Source of the DNA: Oscillospiraceae bacterium
GTDB lineage: Bacteria; Bacillota; Clostridia; Oscillospirales; Acutalibacteraceae
Reading direction: 5' to 3'
Assembly (NCBI GenBank): GCA_031262125.1
Contig: JAISII010000090.1
Coordinates: 1 to 5,623 of the forward strand
Length of the DNA: 5,623 bases
The position numbers and the translations under genes are program-made. The notes under the pieces were generated by a model. It made no database searches and was not told the origin of the DNA. It saw nothing but the letters and a program-made list of their open reading frames with translations. Positions 1-4,343 of this stretch are shown here, piece by piece. Position 1 is the first letter of the stretch. Every line of letters begins with the position of its first letter.

Positions 1-32
1 TGATAGCTGTTTAATTCCCGCCTTTTATATGT

Positions 33-119
33 GCCGGTGTGATGGAATTGGCAGACGTAGTGGACTCAAAATCCACCGGTGGCGACACCGTGCCGGTTCG
101 AGTCCGGCCACCGGCACCA
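33..119 (+). tRNA. tRNA-Leu, anticodon CAA
   Basis: This gene folds as a complete type II (long variable arm) tRNA of 87 nt including an encoded CCA. The acceptor stem pairs GCCGGTG (33-39) with CACCGGC (109-115), with A116 as discriminator and CCA at 117-119. The anticodon stem pairs GTGGA (60-64) with TCCAC (72-76) around the loop CTCAAAA, giving anticodon CAA at 67-69, which reads UUG. The variable arm is a perfect hairpin, CGGTG-GCGA-CACCG (77-90). The T arm is GCCGG-TTCGAGT-CCGGC (92-108). A long variable arm, an A discriminator and anticodon CAA together identify leucine. No other tRNA is visible within the window, but the gene lies only 32 bp from the left edge, so it could be the last of a cluster. 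Confidence 0.97.
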
Positions 120-123
120 AATA

Positions 124-139
124 TGCGGCTTACGCCGCA
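124..139. repeat. Small GC-rich hairpin just downstream of tRNA-Leu
   Basis: TGCGGC (124-129) pairs perfectly with GCCGCA (134-139) around a TTAC loop, starting 5 nt after the CCA end of the tRNA. It is not followed by a T tract (GTGAAAAATG follows), so it is not a standard intrinsic terminator. It could help tRNA 3' end processing, or be the edge of the repeat that begins immediately after it. I lean towards it being part of that repeat. Confidence 0.55.
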
Positions 140-140
140 G

Positions 141-257
141 TGAAAAATGAATACTGAACAGTGAATAGTGAACAATATTTAAATTTGCACAGATTTTATG
201 CCGCATATTTGTATTGTTCATTGTTCATTAGCACAAAGTGCGATTTCACTGTTCATT
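141..257. repeat. Imperfect inverted repeat of TGAACA/GTGAA words (MITE-like or palindromic intergenic repeat)
   Basis: The left side (about 150-177) is a chain of near-repeats of the word TGAA(C/T)A: AATACTGAACAGTGAATAG followed by TGAACAATA. The right side (212-256) carries the reverse complement: TATTGTTCA (212-220) exactly matches TGAACAATA (169-177), and CACTGTTCA (247-255) matches the TGAACAGTG at 155-163. The right arm also contains its own small hairpin, GCAC-AAA-GTGC (231-241), which interrupts the pairing. The whole would fold as one long imperfect stem. A 67-codon reading frame crosses it (161-364), but its codons are made of the repeat and it has no ribosome binding site, so I read it as non-coding. 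Repeats of this style are familiar from Clostridia intergenic regions; family membership is inference. Confidence 0.6.
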
Positions 258-274
258 ATCCCCCAACAATTACC

Positions 275-304
275 AAAGTCCTTGTGTCTGCAAGGGCTTT
301 TAAA
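275..304 (+). terminator. Candidate intrinsic terminator or hairpin before the methyltransferase gene
   Basis: AAAGTCCTTG (275-284) pairs with CAAGGGCTTT (291-300) over all 10 positions, with one T-G pair, around the loop TGTCTG. One more T follows at 301 before AAAA. It could end transcription from the tRNA or the upstream repeat. The T tract is short (CTTTT), so termination may be weak. It leaves about 60 bp of A/T-rich DNA in which a promoter for the methyltransferase could lie; I cannot pick out convincing -35/-10 boxes there. Confidence 0.5.
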
Positions 305-365
305 ACTTTATTTGGTATTTATACTTGCGTTTGCTGTGCTTTTAACTTTAAAGTAGGAGACTGAC

Positions 366-1139
366 ATGACCAACCAAGAAAACAACGCTTCACGATTTGA
401 TGGTTTTGCGGATTTATATGATTCTGCACGTCCTATCGCACCATCTATGGCGGCGAAAATCATCATCCGCCACTTGAGTCGCAAACCAAAGTGGGTAGTT
501 GATTTGGGTTGCGGGACAGGGCTTTCAACTGCTATATGGAGTGATTTCGCCGAGAAAATCATCGGAATAGAGCCAAACGACGGAATGCGAAAAATTGCAG
601 GGGAACGCTATCCCGATATAGAATTTCGCAGTGCGTATTCGCACGAAACCGGGTTGCCTAACGAGAGCGTGGACATAATTACCTGTTCGCAGTCTTTTCA
701 TTGGATGGAGCCGTCTTCTACTCTGGCGGAGGTCAATCGGTTGCTGCGTCCGGGCGGCGTATTTGCTGTTTATGATTGCGACTGGCCACCCTGCTCTTTC
801 GGGAAAGCGGACAAGGCTTACGAAAAACTGTTTGCCAAGGTTCACACGCTCGACAGCGGTCGCTCGGCTTATCCCAAGGAACGCCATTTGCAAAACATAA
901 AAGACAGCGGATATTTTGATTATGTGCGTGAGTTGGTGTTCCACAATGAAGAACCGTGTACAGCCACACGATATATTGCCCTTGCCGAAAGTCAAGGTGG
1001 CCTGCAAGCGGTACGCAAGAGTAGCCCGAAAGAGATTGAATATGAATGGGAACAGTTTATTGCTGCGGCAAACGAAGCCTTTGGCGACAATGAGCAGACC
1101 GTATACTTCTGTTATCGTATGCGATTGGGCGTGAAGTAA
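366..1139 (+). CDS. Class I SAM-dependent methyltransferase (Methyltransf_11-like), substrate unknown
   Basis: The gene encodes 257 residues, predicted to be a soluble cytoplasmic methyltransferase. It opens with a FDGFADLYDSARP segment (residues 11-23), typical of the N-terminal helix of this family. Motif I, the SAM-binding glycine loop, is VVDLGCGTG (44-52). The acidic residue that holds the SAM ribose is E69 in IGIEPNDGM. The post-I region LPNESVDIITCSQSFHWM (97-114) resembles the 'fD.v.s..s.HW' pattern of UbiE/trans-aconitate-type methyltransferases, and RLLRPGG (125-131) is the conserved turn after the next helix. The ATG start is backed by AGGAG (355-359) with 6 nt spacing. Nothing in the fold or neighbours fixes the substrate. 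A short truncated epimerase reading frame follows 27 bp downstream in the same direction, so the gene may once have led a two-gene unit. Function at enzyme-class level is secure; a specific reaction is not. Confidence 0.93.
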   Translation: MTNQENNASRFDGFADLYDSARPIAPSMAAKIIIRHLSRKPKWVVDLGCGTGLSTAIWSDFAEKIIGIEPNDGMRKIAGERYPDIEFRSAYSHETGLPNESVDIITCSQSFHWMEPSSTLAEVNRLLRPGGVFAVYDCDWPPCSFGKADKAYEKLFAKVHTLDSGRSAYPKERHLQNIKDSGYFDYVRELVFHNEEPCTATRYIALAESQGGLQAVRKSSPKEIEYEWEQFIAAANEAFGDNEQTVYFCYRMRLGVK

Positions 1140-1166
1140 GATTAGGACGCAAGAGAGGCTGACTTT

Positions 1167-1238
1167 ATGGCGAAAAAAGTTTTAATTTTGGGCGGAAGTT
1201 ACTTTATTGGGCGTGCGATTGTGCAAATAATATTTTAA
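1167..1238 (+). pseudogene. 5' stub of an NAD-dependent epimerase/dehydratase gene (remnant)
   Basis: Starting at ATG 1167, with AGAGG (1154-1158) 8 nt upstream, this frame reads MAKKVLILGGSYFIGRAIVQ, then IIF and TAA. The first 20 residues match the start of the extended short-chain dehydrogenase/NAD-dependent epimerase fold: a hydrophobic first beta strand, then the GGxxFIG form of the dinucleotide-binding loop (residues 9-15), then the beginning of helix A. Members of this family normally run to about 300 residues; here only 23 codons remain, and no continuation of the fold is visible in any frame before ktrB starts at 1299. After about 1225 the sequence becomes almost pure A/T, which marks the likely break. 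The start codon and ribosome binding site look intact, so a short peptide may still be made, but I see it as the 5' remnant of a deleted or displaced gene that followed the methyltransferase. Confidence 0.72.
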
Positions 1239-1283
1239 ATAAAATAGATTTTTTTATATTTCTACCTGCTAATTGGTTTTTTT
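1225..1283. other. A/T-rich junction between the epimerase stub and ktrB
   Basis: From about 1225 to 1260 the sequence is nearly all A and T, a sharp change from the GC-balanced coding DNA on either side. It includes the imperfect A/T inverted stretch AAATAAAATAGATTTTTTTAT (about 1237-1257). The ktrB promoter presumably lies here. TTGTGC at 1219-1224 followed by TAAAAT at 1240-1245 has only 15 bp spacing, so I do not call a promoter. The right flank of ktrB has a similar A/T tract (2710-2770). Confidence 0.5.
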
Positions 1284-1290
1284 AAGGAAG
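1284..1290 (+). promoter_or_regulatory. Ribosome binding site fixing the ktrB start at ATG 1299
   Basis: AAGGAAG lies 8 nt before ATG 1299. The in-frame TTG at 1293, which would add two residues, is only 2 nt from this site, too close to be used efficiently. The following residues MRKRIKWRLTPTQ are also typical of the start of TrkH/KtrB proteins. Confidence 0.8.
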
Positions 1291-1298
1291 ACTTGCTG

Positions 1299-2711
1299 AT
1301 GAGAAAAAGAATTAAATGGCGTCTTACTCCTACCCAGACATTGGTTTTGGGCTTTTTAACATTAATAATAATCGGCACAATTTTGCTGCACCTGCCGTTT
1401 TCAAGCAACTCGGGGTATAGCATTAGTTTTGTTGATGCTATTTTCACTGCTACCTCGGCGGCGTGTGTTACAGGGCAAACCGTGGTAACTACCGCCGTGC
1501 AGTGGAGCATTTTCGGCAAGGGTGTTATTCTTGTTTTAATACAGGTGGGCGGGCTTGGCATAATAACCTTGGCGACGGCGTTTTCTATTTTGCTGCGTCG
1601 CAAGTTGGATATTAAAAGCAGGCTTACCATTCAGGCATCGTTTGGGCAAGAGAACACCGGCGGCATGGTTAGGCTTGTTATCGGTGTTTTAAAAACTGCC
1701 CTTATTGTAGAGGGCATTGGTGCAATATTTTTAACAATTGCGTTTTGGTTTTCGCCCGAAAATTCCGTGAGCTTTGGCACTGCGGCGGCTTGGGGGCTGT
1801 TCCACTCGGTTTCGGCTTTTTGCAATGCGGGGTTTGATATTATAGGCACCAACAGCCTTATGCCGTATGTTTCGGACCCCATAATAAATATTACAATTAT
1901 GCTGCTGGTTATTTGCGGGGGCATCGGCTTCCCGCTCTGGCTGGAGTTTGCAAAGCTGGCTAAAGCGGCAATCTCTAAAAAAGCGTCGCTTAAAACTGCA
2001 ATAACGCAAATAAGCGTACATGCAAAAATAATAATTACCTATACGGTGGCTTTGCTGGTTGTGGGTGCAGTTTTCTTCTTGCTTTTTGAGTGGGATAACC
2101 CCAAAACCATGGGCAACCTCAGCTGGTTTGATAAAATTATGGCTTCGTTTTTTCAGTCAACAACAATGCGTACAGCCGGGTTTACCACCCTTAACCAAGG
2201 CGAGCTTTTAGAGCCGTCGCAGTTTTTGTCCTGCGTGCTGATGTTCATCGGCGGGGCTTCGGCAGGTACGGCGGGGGGCATAAAAATTACCACCTTTGCG
2301 GTTATACTTTTGGCGGTTGGTTCTGTTTTGCAGGGCAAACCGAACATTCAGGCGTTCCACCGTGTTTTGGGGGTTAATGTTCTGCAAAAAGCCCTTGCGG
2401 TTACAATGCTTGTTATGTCGGTGTGGCTTGGGGGTACAATTTTCTTGTGTTTTTCGGAGGAAAGCAACGCTTTTCACCCATCATTTTTGGATTTATTGTT
2501 TGAAAGTGCCTCTGCCACTAACACGGTTGGTGTAAGCACGGGGCTAACGCCGTTTTTGTCAATTGCCGGGCGTTGGGTTTGCATAGTAACGATGTTTTTG
2601 GGGCGGCTGGGCCCGATGACTGTTTCGGCTGCACTTGCTTCTCGGGTGCTGCGAAAATCGGGTTCTAATGCACAGGTTAAGCTGCCGACGGCAAATGTGT
2701 TGATAGGGTAA
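1299..2711 (+). CDS. ktrB: K+ uptake channel-like membrane subunit, TrkH/KtrB family
   Basis: The gene encodes 470 residues, the usual size for KtrB. It is an integral membrane protein that moves K+ (in KtrB homologues often coupled to Na+) into the cell and is gated by a cytosolic RCK ring, here KtrA from the gene that follows. The protein shows the four membrane-pore-membrane repeats of the family. Pore loop 1 is ATSAACVTG (51-59), loop 2 is FHSVSAFCNAGFD (168-180), loop 3 is QSTTMRTAGFTT (285-296), and loop 4 is FESASATNTVGVSTG (400-414). The filter glycines are G59, G178, G293 and G410. The glycine- and alanine-rich intramembrane gating loop GGASAGTAGGIKITT (317-331) lies between loops 3 and 4. 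The positively charged start (MRKRIKWR) precedes the first membrane helix. The C-terminus ends NVLIG. Its last 34 bp recur as a diverged copy 95 bp downstream. NtpJ is another name for such proteins; function is secure at family level. Confidence 0.95.
   Translation: MRKRIKWRLTPTQTLVLGFLTLIIIGTILLHLPFSSNSGYSISFVDAIFTATSAACVTGQTVVTTAVQWSIFGKGVILVLIQVGGLGIITLATAFSILLRRKLDIKSRLTIQASFGQENTGGMVRLVIGVLKTALIVEGIGAIFLTIAFWFSPENSVSFGTAAAWGLFHSVSAFCNAGFDIIGTNSLMPYVSDPIINITIMLLVICGGIGFPLWLEFAKLAKAAISKKASLKTAITQISVHAKIIITYTVALLVVGAVFFLLFEWDNPKTMGNLSWFDKIMASFFQSTTMRTAGFTTLNQGELLEPSQFLSCVLMFIGGASAGTAGGIKITTFAVILLAVGSVLQGKPNIQAFHRVLGVNVLQKALAVTMLVMSVWLGGTIFLCFSEESNAFHPSFLDLLFESASATNTVGVSTGLTPFLSIAGRWVCIVTMFLGRLGPMTVSAALASRVLRKSGSNAQVKLPTANVLIG
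2676..2709 (+). repeat. Direct repeat copy 1: 3' end of ktrB
   Basis: These 34 bp, covering the last codons of ktrB up to the first base of its stop codon, match 2771-2804 at 30 of 34 positions with no gaps. The similarity does not extend further on either side. The two copies flank an almost pure A/T segment at 2710-2770. Confidence 0.88.
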
Positions 2712-2770
2712 AAAATATATTTTTTATATATATTTTTGATTTTTTAATAAAAAAATAATTTTTTTATTAA
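2710..2770. repeat. A/T-only insert with perfect hairpin
   Basis: In this 61-bp segment every base is A or T except a single G at 2738. It begins with the self-palindrome AAAAAATATATTTTTT (2710-2725) and ends with a perfect 12-bp inverted repeat, TTAATAAAAAAA (2744-2755) and TTTTTTTATTAA (2759-2770), around a TAA loop. The first two bases complete the ktrB stop codon. The hairpin has no GC pairs, so it would be weak as an intrinsic terminator. It is flanked on both sides by the 34-bp direct repeats. Confidence 0.8.
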
Positions 2771-2804
2771 GTTAAGCTACTGACGGCAAATTTTTTGATA
2801 GGGT
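2771..2804 (+). repeat. Direct repeat copy 2: diverged duplicate of the ktrB 3' end
   Basis: This is an ungapped 30/34 match to 2676-2709. Read in the same frame as ktrB it gives VKLLTANFLIG followed by TGA, against VKLPTANVLIG and TAA in the gene, so both the reading and the stop position survive. All four differences replace G or C in the gene copy with A or T here (positions 2779, 2781, 2792 and 2794), the pattern expected of a non-coding copy drifting. Confidence 0.88.
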
Positions 2805-2820
2805 GATTTGCAAACCACCC
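2801..2820. repeat. 20-bp near-perfect palindrome at the junction of the duplicate and the repeat cluster
   Basis: GGGTG (2801-2805) pairs with CACCC (2816-2820), and TTTG with CAAA in the centre, leaving one mismatched pair (A2806/C2815). It overlaps the last four bases of the duplicated ktrB end and the start of repeat unit 1. It could be a protein-binding palindrome, or the outer edge of the unit. Confidence 0.5.
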
Positions 2821-2860
2821 CGTCTTCGCTAAAGCGAATCCACCCCTCCCCGGAGGGGAA
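2811..2860 (+). repeat. Double-hairpin repeat, unit 1
   Basis: This unit contains two neighbouring hairpins. The first is TTCGCT-AA-AGCGAA (2825-2838) and the second is CCCCTCC-CC-GGAGGGG (2843-2858). The first is preceded by CACCCCGTC and the two are joined by TCCA. The same layout, pyrimidine-rich lead, variable hairpin, then a CCCTC/GAGGG hairpin, recurs in units 2 and 3. Confidence 0.72.
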
Positions 2861-2904
2861 TATATCCACTTTTAATAGACCAAGAGCAAACCGCAAGGTT
2901 TTTT

Positions 2905-2948
2905 CTCCCCCTGTCGGCTTCGCCGACATCCCCCTCTAAGAGGGAGAC
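2905..2948 (+). repeat. Double-hairpin repeat, unit 2
   Basis: The first hairpin is TGTCGGC-TTC-GCCGACA (2912-2928, 7 perfect pairs). The second is CCCTCT-A-AGAGGG (2932-2944). The lead CTCCCCC parallels the CACCCC of unit 1 in the same orientation. The second hairpin is followed by AGACTTTTT, so on the + strand it could by chance act as a weak terminator. Confidence 0.75.
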
Positions 2949-2980
2949 TTTTTAGCTTTCTTTTTTAGTGTACCCCAAAG

Positions 2981-3027
2981 CCTCCCTCTTAGAGGGAGGT
3001 GGCAAGGCGTAGCCTTGACGGAAGGAG
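2981..3027 (-). repeat. Double-hairpin repeat, unit 3 (inverted relative to units 1 and 2)
   Basis: On the + strand the order is reversed: the CCTCCCTC-TTA-GAGGGAGG hairpin (2981-2999) comes first, then GTGG, then CAAGGC-GTA-GCCTTG (3003-3017), then ACGGAAGGAG. Read on the - strand it has the same order as units 1 and 2: CTCCTTCCGT, variable hairpin, CCAC, CCCTC hairpin. Units 2 and 3 therefore face each other across 34 bp (2947-2980). The arms of the variable hairpin differ between units while remaining self-complementary, which indicates selection on, or a mechanism preserving, the fold rather than the sequence. Confidence 0.75.
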
Positions 3028-3081
3028 AAAAAGAAAAATCTTGCTTCTGCAGGGACAGAGGTTTCAATAAAACAACAAAAA

Positions 3082-3088
3082 AAGGAAG
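3082..3088 (+). promoter_or_regulatory. Ribosome binding site of ktrA
   Basis: AAGGAAG lies 6 nt before ATG 3095. It is the same core used by ktrB and supports this start over any alternative. Confidence 0.8.
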
Positions 3089-3094
3089 AAAATA

Positions 3095-3736
3095 ATGAAA
3101 AATTTAGCTAATCAGCAAATTGCAGTTTTGGGGCTGGGACACTTTGGCATGAGCATTGCAAAAGTCCTCAGCGAACACGGTGTAAACCTTGTGGTGTGCG
3201 ACAAAGACCCGCACCTTGTGCAAGAGGCATCGTCTTTTGTGCTGCACACATTGCAAATGGATATTACGGATGAGGTCGCACTGGAGCAGCTTGGCTTGGG
3301 CAATTTTGACACGGTGATTGTATCGACCGGGCGGGATTTTGAGGCAAGCGTTATTGCGATGACCTTTGCCAAAGAAAAAGGCGTGCCGCATATAATTGTA
3401 AAAGCGATGACGCTCCGGCAAAAGAAGATTCTTGAAAGCCTTGGTGCCGATAGGGTGGTTCTGCCCGAGTCGGAAATGGGCAAGCGTGTTGCAATGAGCC
3501 TTATTCAGCCGGACATTACCGATTTATTCCACGCCAACAAAAACCTGCGGATTTATGAAATGCAGCCTGTTGAATATTGGATTGGCAAAAGCATTATGAC
3601 TTCAAAAATCCGCAACGATTATAACGTAACCATTTTAGGCATACGCCGTGGCAAAAAGTTTATTGTTCCCGTTTCTCCCGACGAGGTTATTATGGAAGAG
3701 GATTCACTTTTGGTTTTGGATATGTCGGGCAAATAA
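3095..3736 (+). CDS. ktrA: K+ uptake regulatory subunit, TrkA/KtrA family (RCK domain)
   Basis: The gene encodes 213 residues, the normal size of a single-RCK KtrA and about half of the duplicated TrkA of enterobacteria. It is predicted to be a cytosolic, peripheral protein that assembles as a ring under KtrB and opens or closes it in response to bound nucleotide. Residues 9-38 form the Rossmann start: hydrophobic strand IAVLGLGHFG with the GxGxxG loop (13-18) and the ribose-binding acidic residue D36 at the end of the second strand (VVCDKD). MDITD (55-59) and DTVIVSTG (72-79) are further RCK_N landmarks. The RCK_C (TrkA_C) domain occupies about 140-211, a site where c-di-AMP binds in characterised KtrA proteins; binding here is not shown by sequence. 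It lies 383 bp after ktrB, unusually far for a Ktr pair, and 40 bp before rpiB. Confidence 0.95.
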   Translation: MKNLANQQIAVLGLGHFGMSIAKVLSEHGVNLVVCDKDPHLVQEASSFVLHTLQMDITDEVALEQLGLGNFDTVIVSTGRDFEASVIAMTFAKEKGVPHIIVKAMTLRQKKILESLGADRVVLPESEMGKRVAMSLIQPDITDLFHANKNLRIYEMQPVEYWIGKSIMTSKIRNDYNVTILGIRRGKKFIVPVSPDEVIMEEDSLLVLDMSGK

Positions 3737-3760
3737 TAGGAAGGTAATTTTGAAAAATTC

Positions 3761-3765
3761 GGAGG
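3761..3765 (+). promoter_or_regulatory. Ribosome binding site supporting rpiB start at ATG 3777
   Basis: GGAGG stands 11 nt before ATG 3777, slightly long but usable. A second site, AGGAAGG (3738-3744), sits 5 nt before an in-frame TTG at 3750 that would add nine residues (LKNSEDLSK). RpiB proteins normally begin directly with the strand leading to GCDHGG, so I prefer the ATG. The presence of both signals makes the start slightly ambiguous. Confidence 0.6.
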
Positions 3766-3776
3766 ATTTGAGCAAA

Positions 3777-4223
3777 ATGATAGTTTTAGGGTGCGACCAC
3801 GGCGGGTTGAAAATTAAAAACGCTATTATCGATTATTTGAAAAACAGCAAAATTGAATATAAAGACTTTGGCTGCTATAGTGCCGATAGTGTGGACTACC
3901 CGCATTATGCTTTTGCGGTTGCAAATGCGGTTGCAAAACAAGAGGCACAGTTCGGCATATTGTGCTGCTCGACCGGGTTGGGTATGGCAATTGCCGCCAA
4001 CAAGGTTGACGGCGTGCGTGCGGTTACTCTGGCGGACGAGTTCAGTGCACAAAAAACCCGTGAGCATAACAACGCTAACGTGCTTTGCTTGGGCGGCAAA
4101 ATTGTTGATGATGCAAAAGCAGTTAAGCTGGCATCTATTTTCCTTAACACTCAGTTTGAGGGCGGTCGGCACGAACGCCGGGTTGATATGATAAGCCAAA
4201 TTGAAGAGGGGAAAGCTGTGTGA
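3777..4223 (+). CDS. rpiB: Ribose-5-phosphate isomerase B
   Basis: The gene encodes 148 residues, the standard length of RpiB/LacAB-family isomerases. It interconverts ribulose-5-phosphate and ribose-5-phosphate in the non-oxidative pentose phosphate pathway in the cytoplasm; some relatives act on allose-6-phosphate or galactose-6-phosphate. Visible landmarks are GCDHGG (5-10) at the end of strand 1, VDYP (39-42), the active-site stretch ILCCSTGLGMAIAANK (61-76) with C64 at the position of the catalytic cysteine, H97 in REHNNANVLCLG, and EGGRHERRV (128-136), whose arginines bind phosphate. Two small departures from the family pattern are CSTG in place of CGTG, and HNN in place of the common HND. 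A single-domain RpiB rather than a LacA/LacB pair argues for the ribose role. It lies 40 bp after ktrA on the same strand, so co-transcription is likely, and its mRNA ends at the hairpin at 4292-4326. Confidence 0.95.
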   Translation: MIVLGCDHGGLKIKNAIIDYLKNSKIEYKDFGCYSADSVDYPHYAFAVANAVAKQEAQFGILCCSTGLGMAIAANKVDGVRAVTLADEFSAQKTREHNNANVLCLGGKIVDDAKAVKLASIFLNTQFEGGRHERRVDMISQIEEGKAV

Positions 4224-4291
4224 AAAGGCACACCCGATTTAATGAAAGCCGGGTAACATCATTCCCGTTTTAAAATAAAATATTACATAAA

Positions 4292-4326
4292 AAAAGGCAG
4301 GCTGCAAAAAAACAGCTCTGCCTTTT
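4292..4326. terminator. Bidirectional intrinsic terminator between rpiB and tsaB
   Basis: AAAAGGCAGGCTG (4292-4304) pairs with CAGC-T-CTGCCTTTT (4313-4326), a 13-bp stem with one bulged T around a short A-rich loop. On the - strand the stem runs directly into a strong T tract (GCCTTTTTTTATG), serving the tsaB end; on the + strand it is followed by TTTTGTTGTTTT, serving rpiB. The convergent arrangement of the two operons fits a shared terminator. A small ACCCG/CGGGT inverted pair (4232-4236/4250-4254) just after the rpiB stop has a 13-nt loop and is probably incidental. Confidence 0.9.
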
Positions 4327-4343
4327 GTTGTTTTATAAATAGG

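Larger units (their letters stand above)
2712..3094. other. Repeat-filled gap between ktrB and ktrA
   Basis: This stretch has no supportable gene. It holds, in order, the A/T insert (to 2770), the duplicate of the ktrB end (2771-2804), a palindrome (2801-2820), three double-hairpin repeat units (2811-3027), then about 67 bp of A-rich leader ending in the ktrA ribosome binding site. TTGCTT (3041-3046) followed 17 nt later by TCAATA (3064-3069) is a weak promoter candidate that could let ktrA and rpiB be transcribed independently of ktrB; I give it little weight. I looked for the conserved core of a c-di-AMP (ydaO-type) riboswitch, known upstream of some ktr genes, and saw none. Confidence 0.7.

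Noticed and set aside
33..119. tRNA-Leu as an attachment site of an integrated element
   Set aside because: No integrase gene and no second copy of the tRNA 3' end are visible in the window.
161..364. 67-codon + strand reading frame upstream of the methyltransferase
   Set aside because: It starts inside the TGAACA inverted repeat, has no ribosome binding site, crosses a hairpin, and shows no recognisable protein pattern.
525..1007. Antisense frames across the methyltransferase (also 308-562 and 733-969 on the - strand)
   Set aside because: They lie opposite a well-supported gene, lack ribosome binding sites, and have compositions typical of shadow frames.
1293..1298. TTG start of ktrB two codons upstream of the ATG
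   Set aside because: It lies only 2 nt from the AAGGAAG ribosome binding site, while ATG 1299 has a normal 8-nt spacing.
2811..3027. CRISPR-like array
   Set aside because: The three units are not identical direct repeats, one is inverted, spacing is irregular, and no cas gene is nearby; the conserved property is the hairpin plan.
2712..3094. c-di-AMP (ydaO-type) riboswitch before ktrA
   Set aside because: These are known upstream of some ktr genes, but the conserved riboswitch core could not be found; the structure present is explained by repeated hairpins.
3648..3776. Longer N-terminus for RpiB starting inside ktrA
   Set aside because: The added residues are ktrA codons read in another frame; the family begins directly before GCDHGG, matching ATG 3777.
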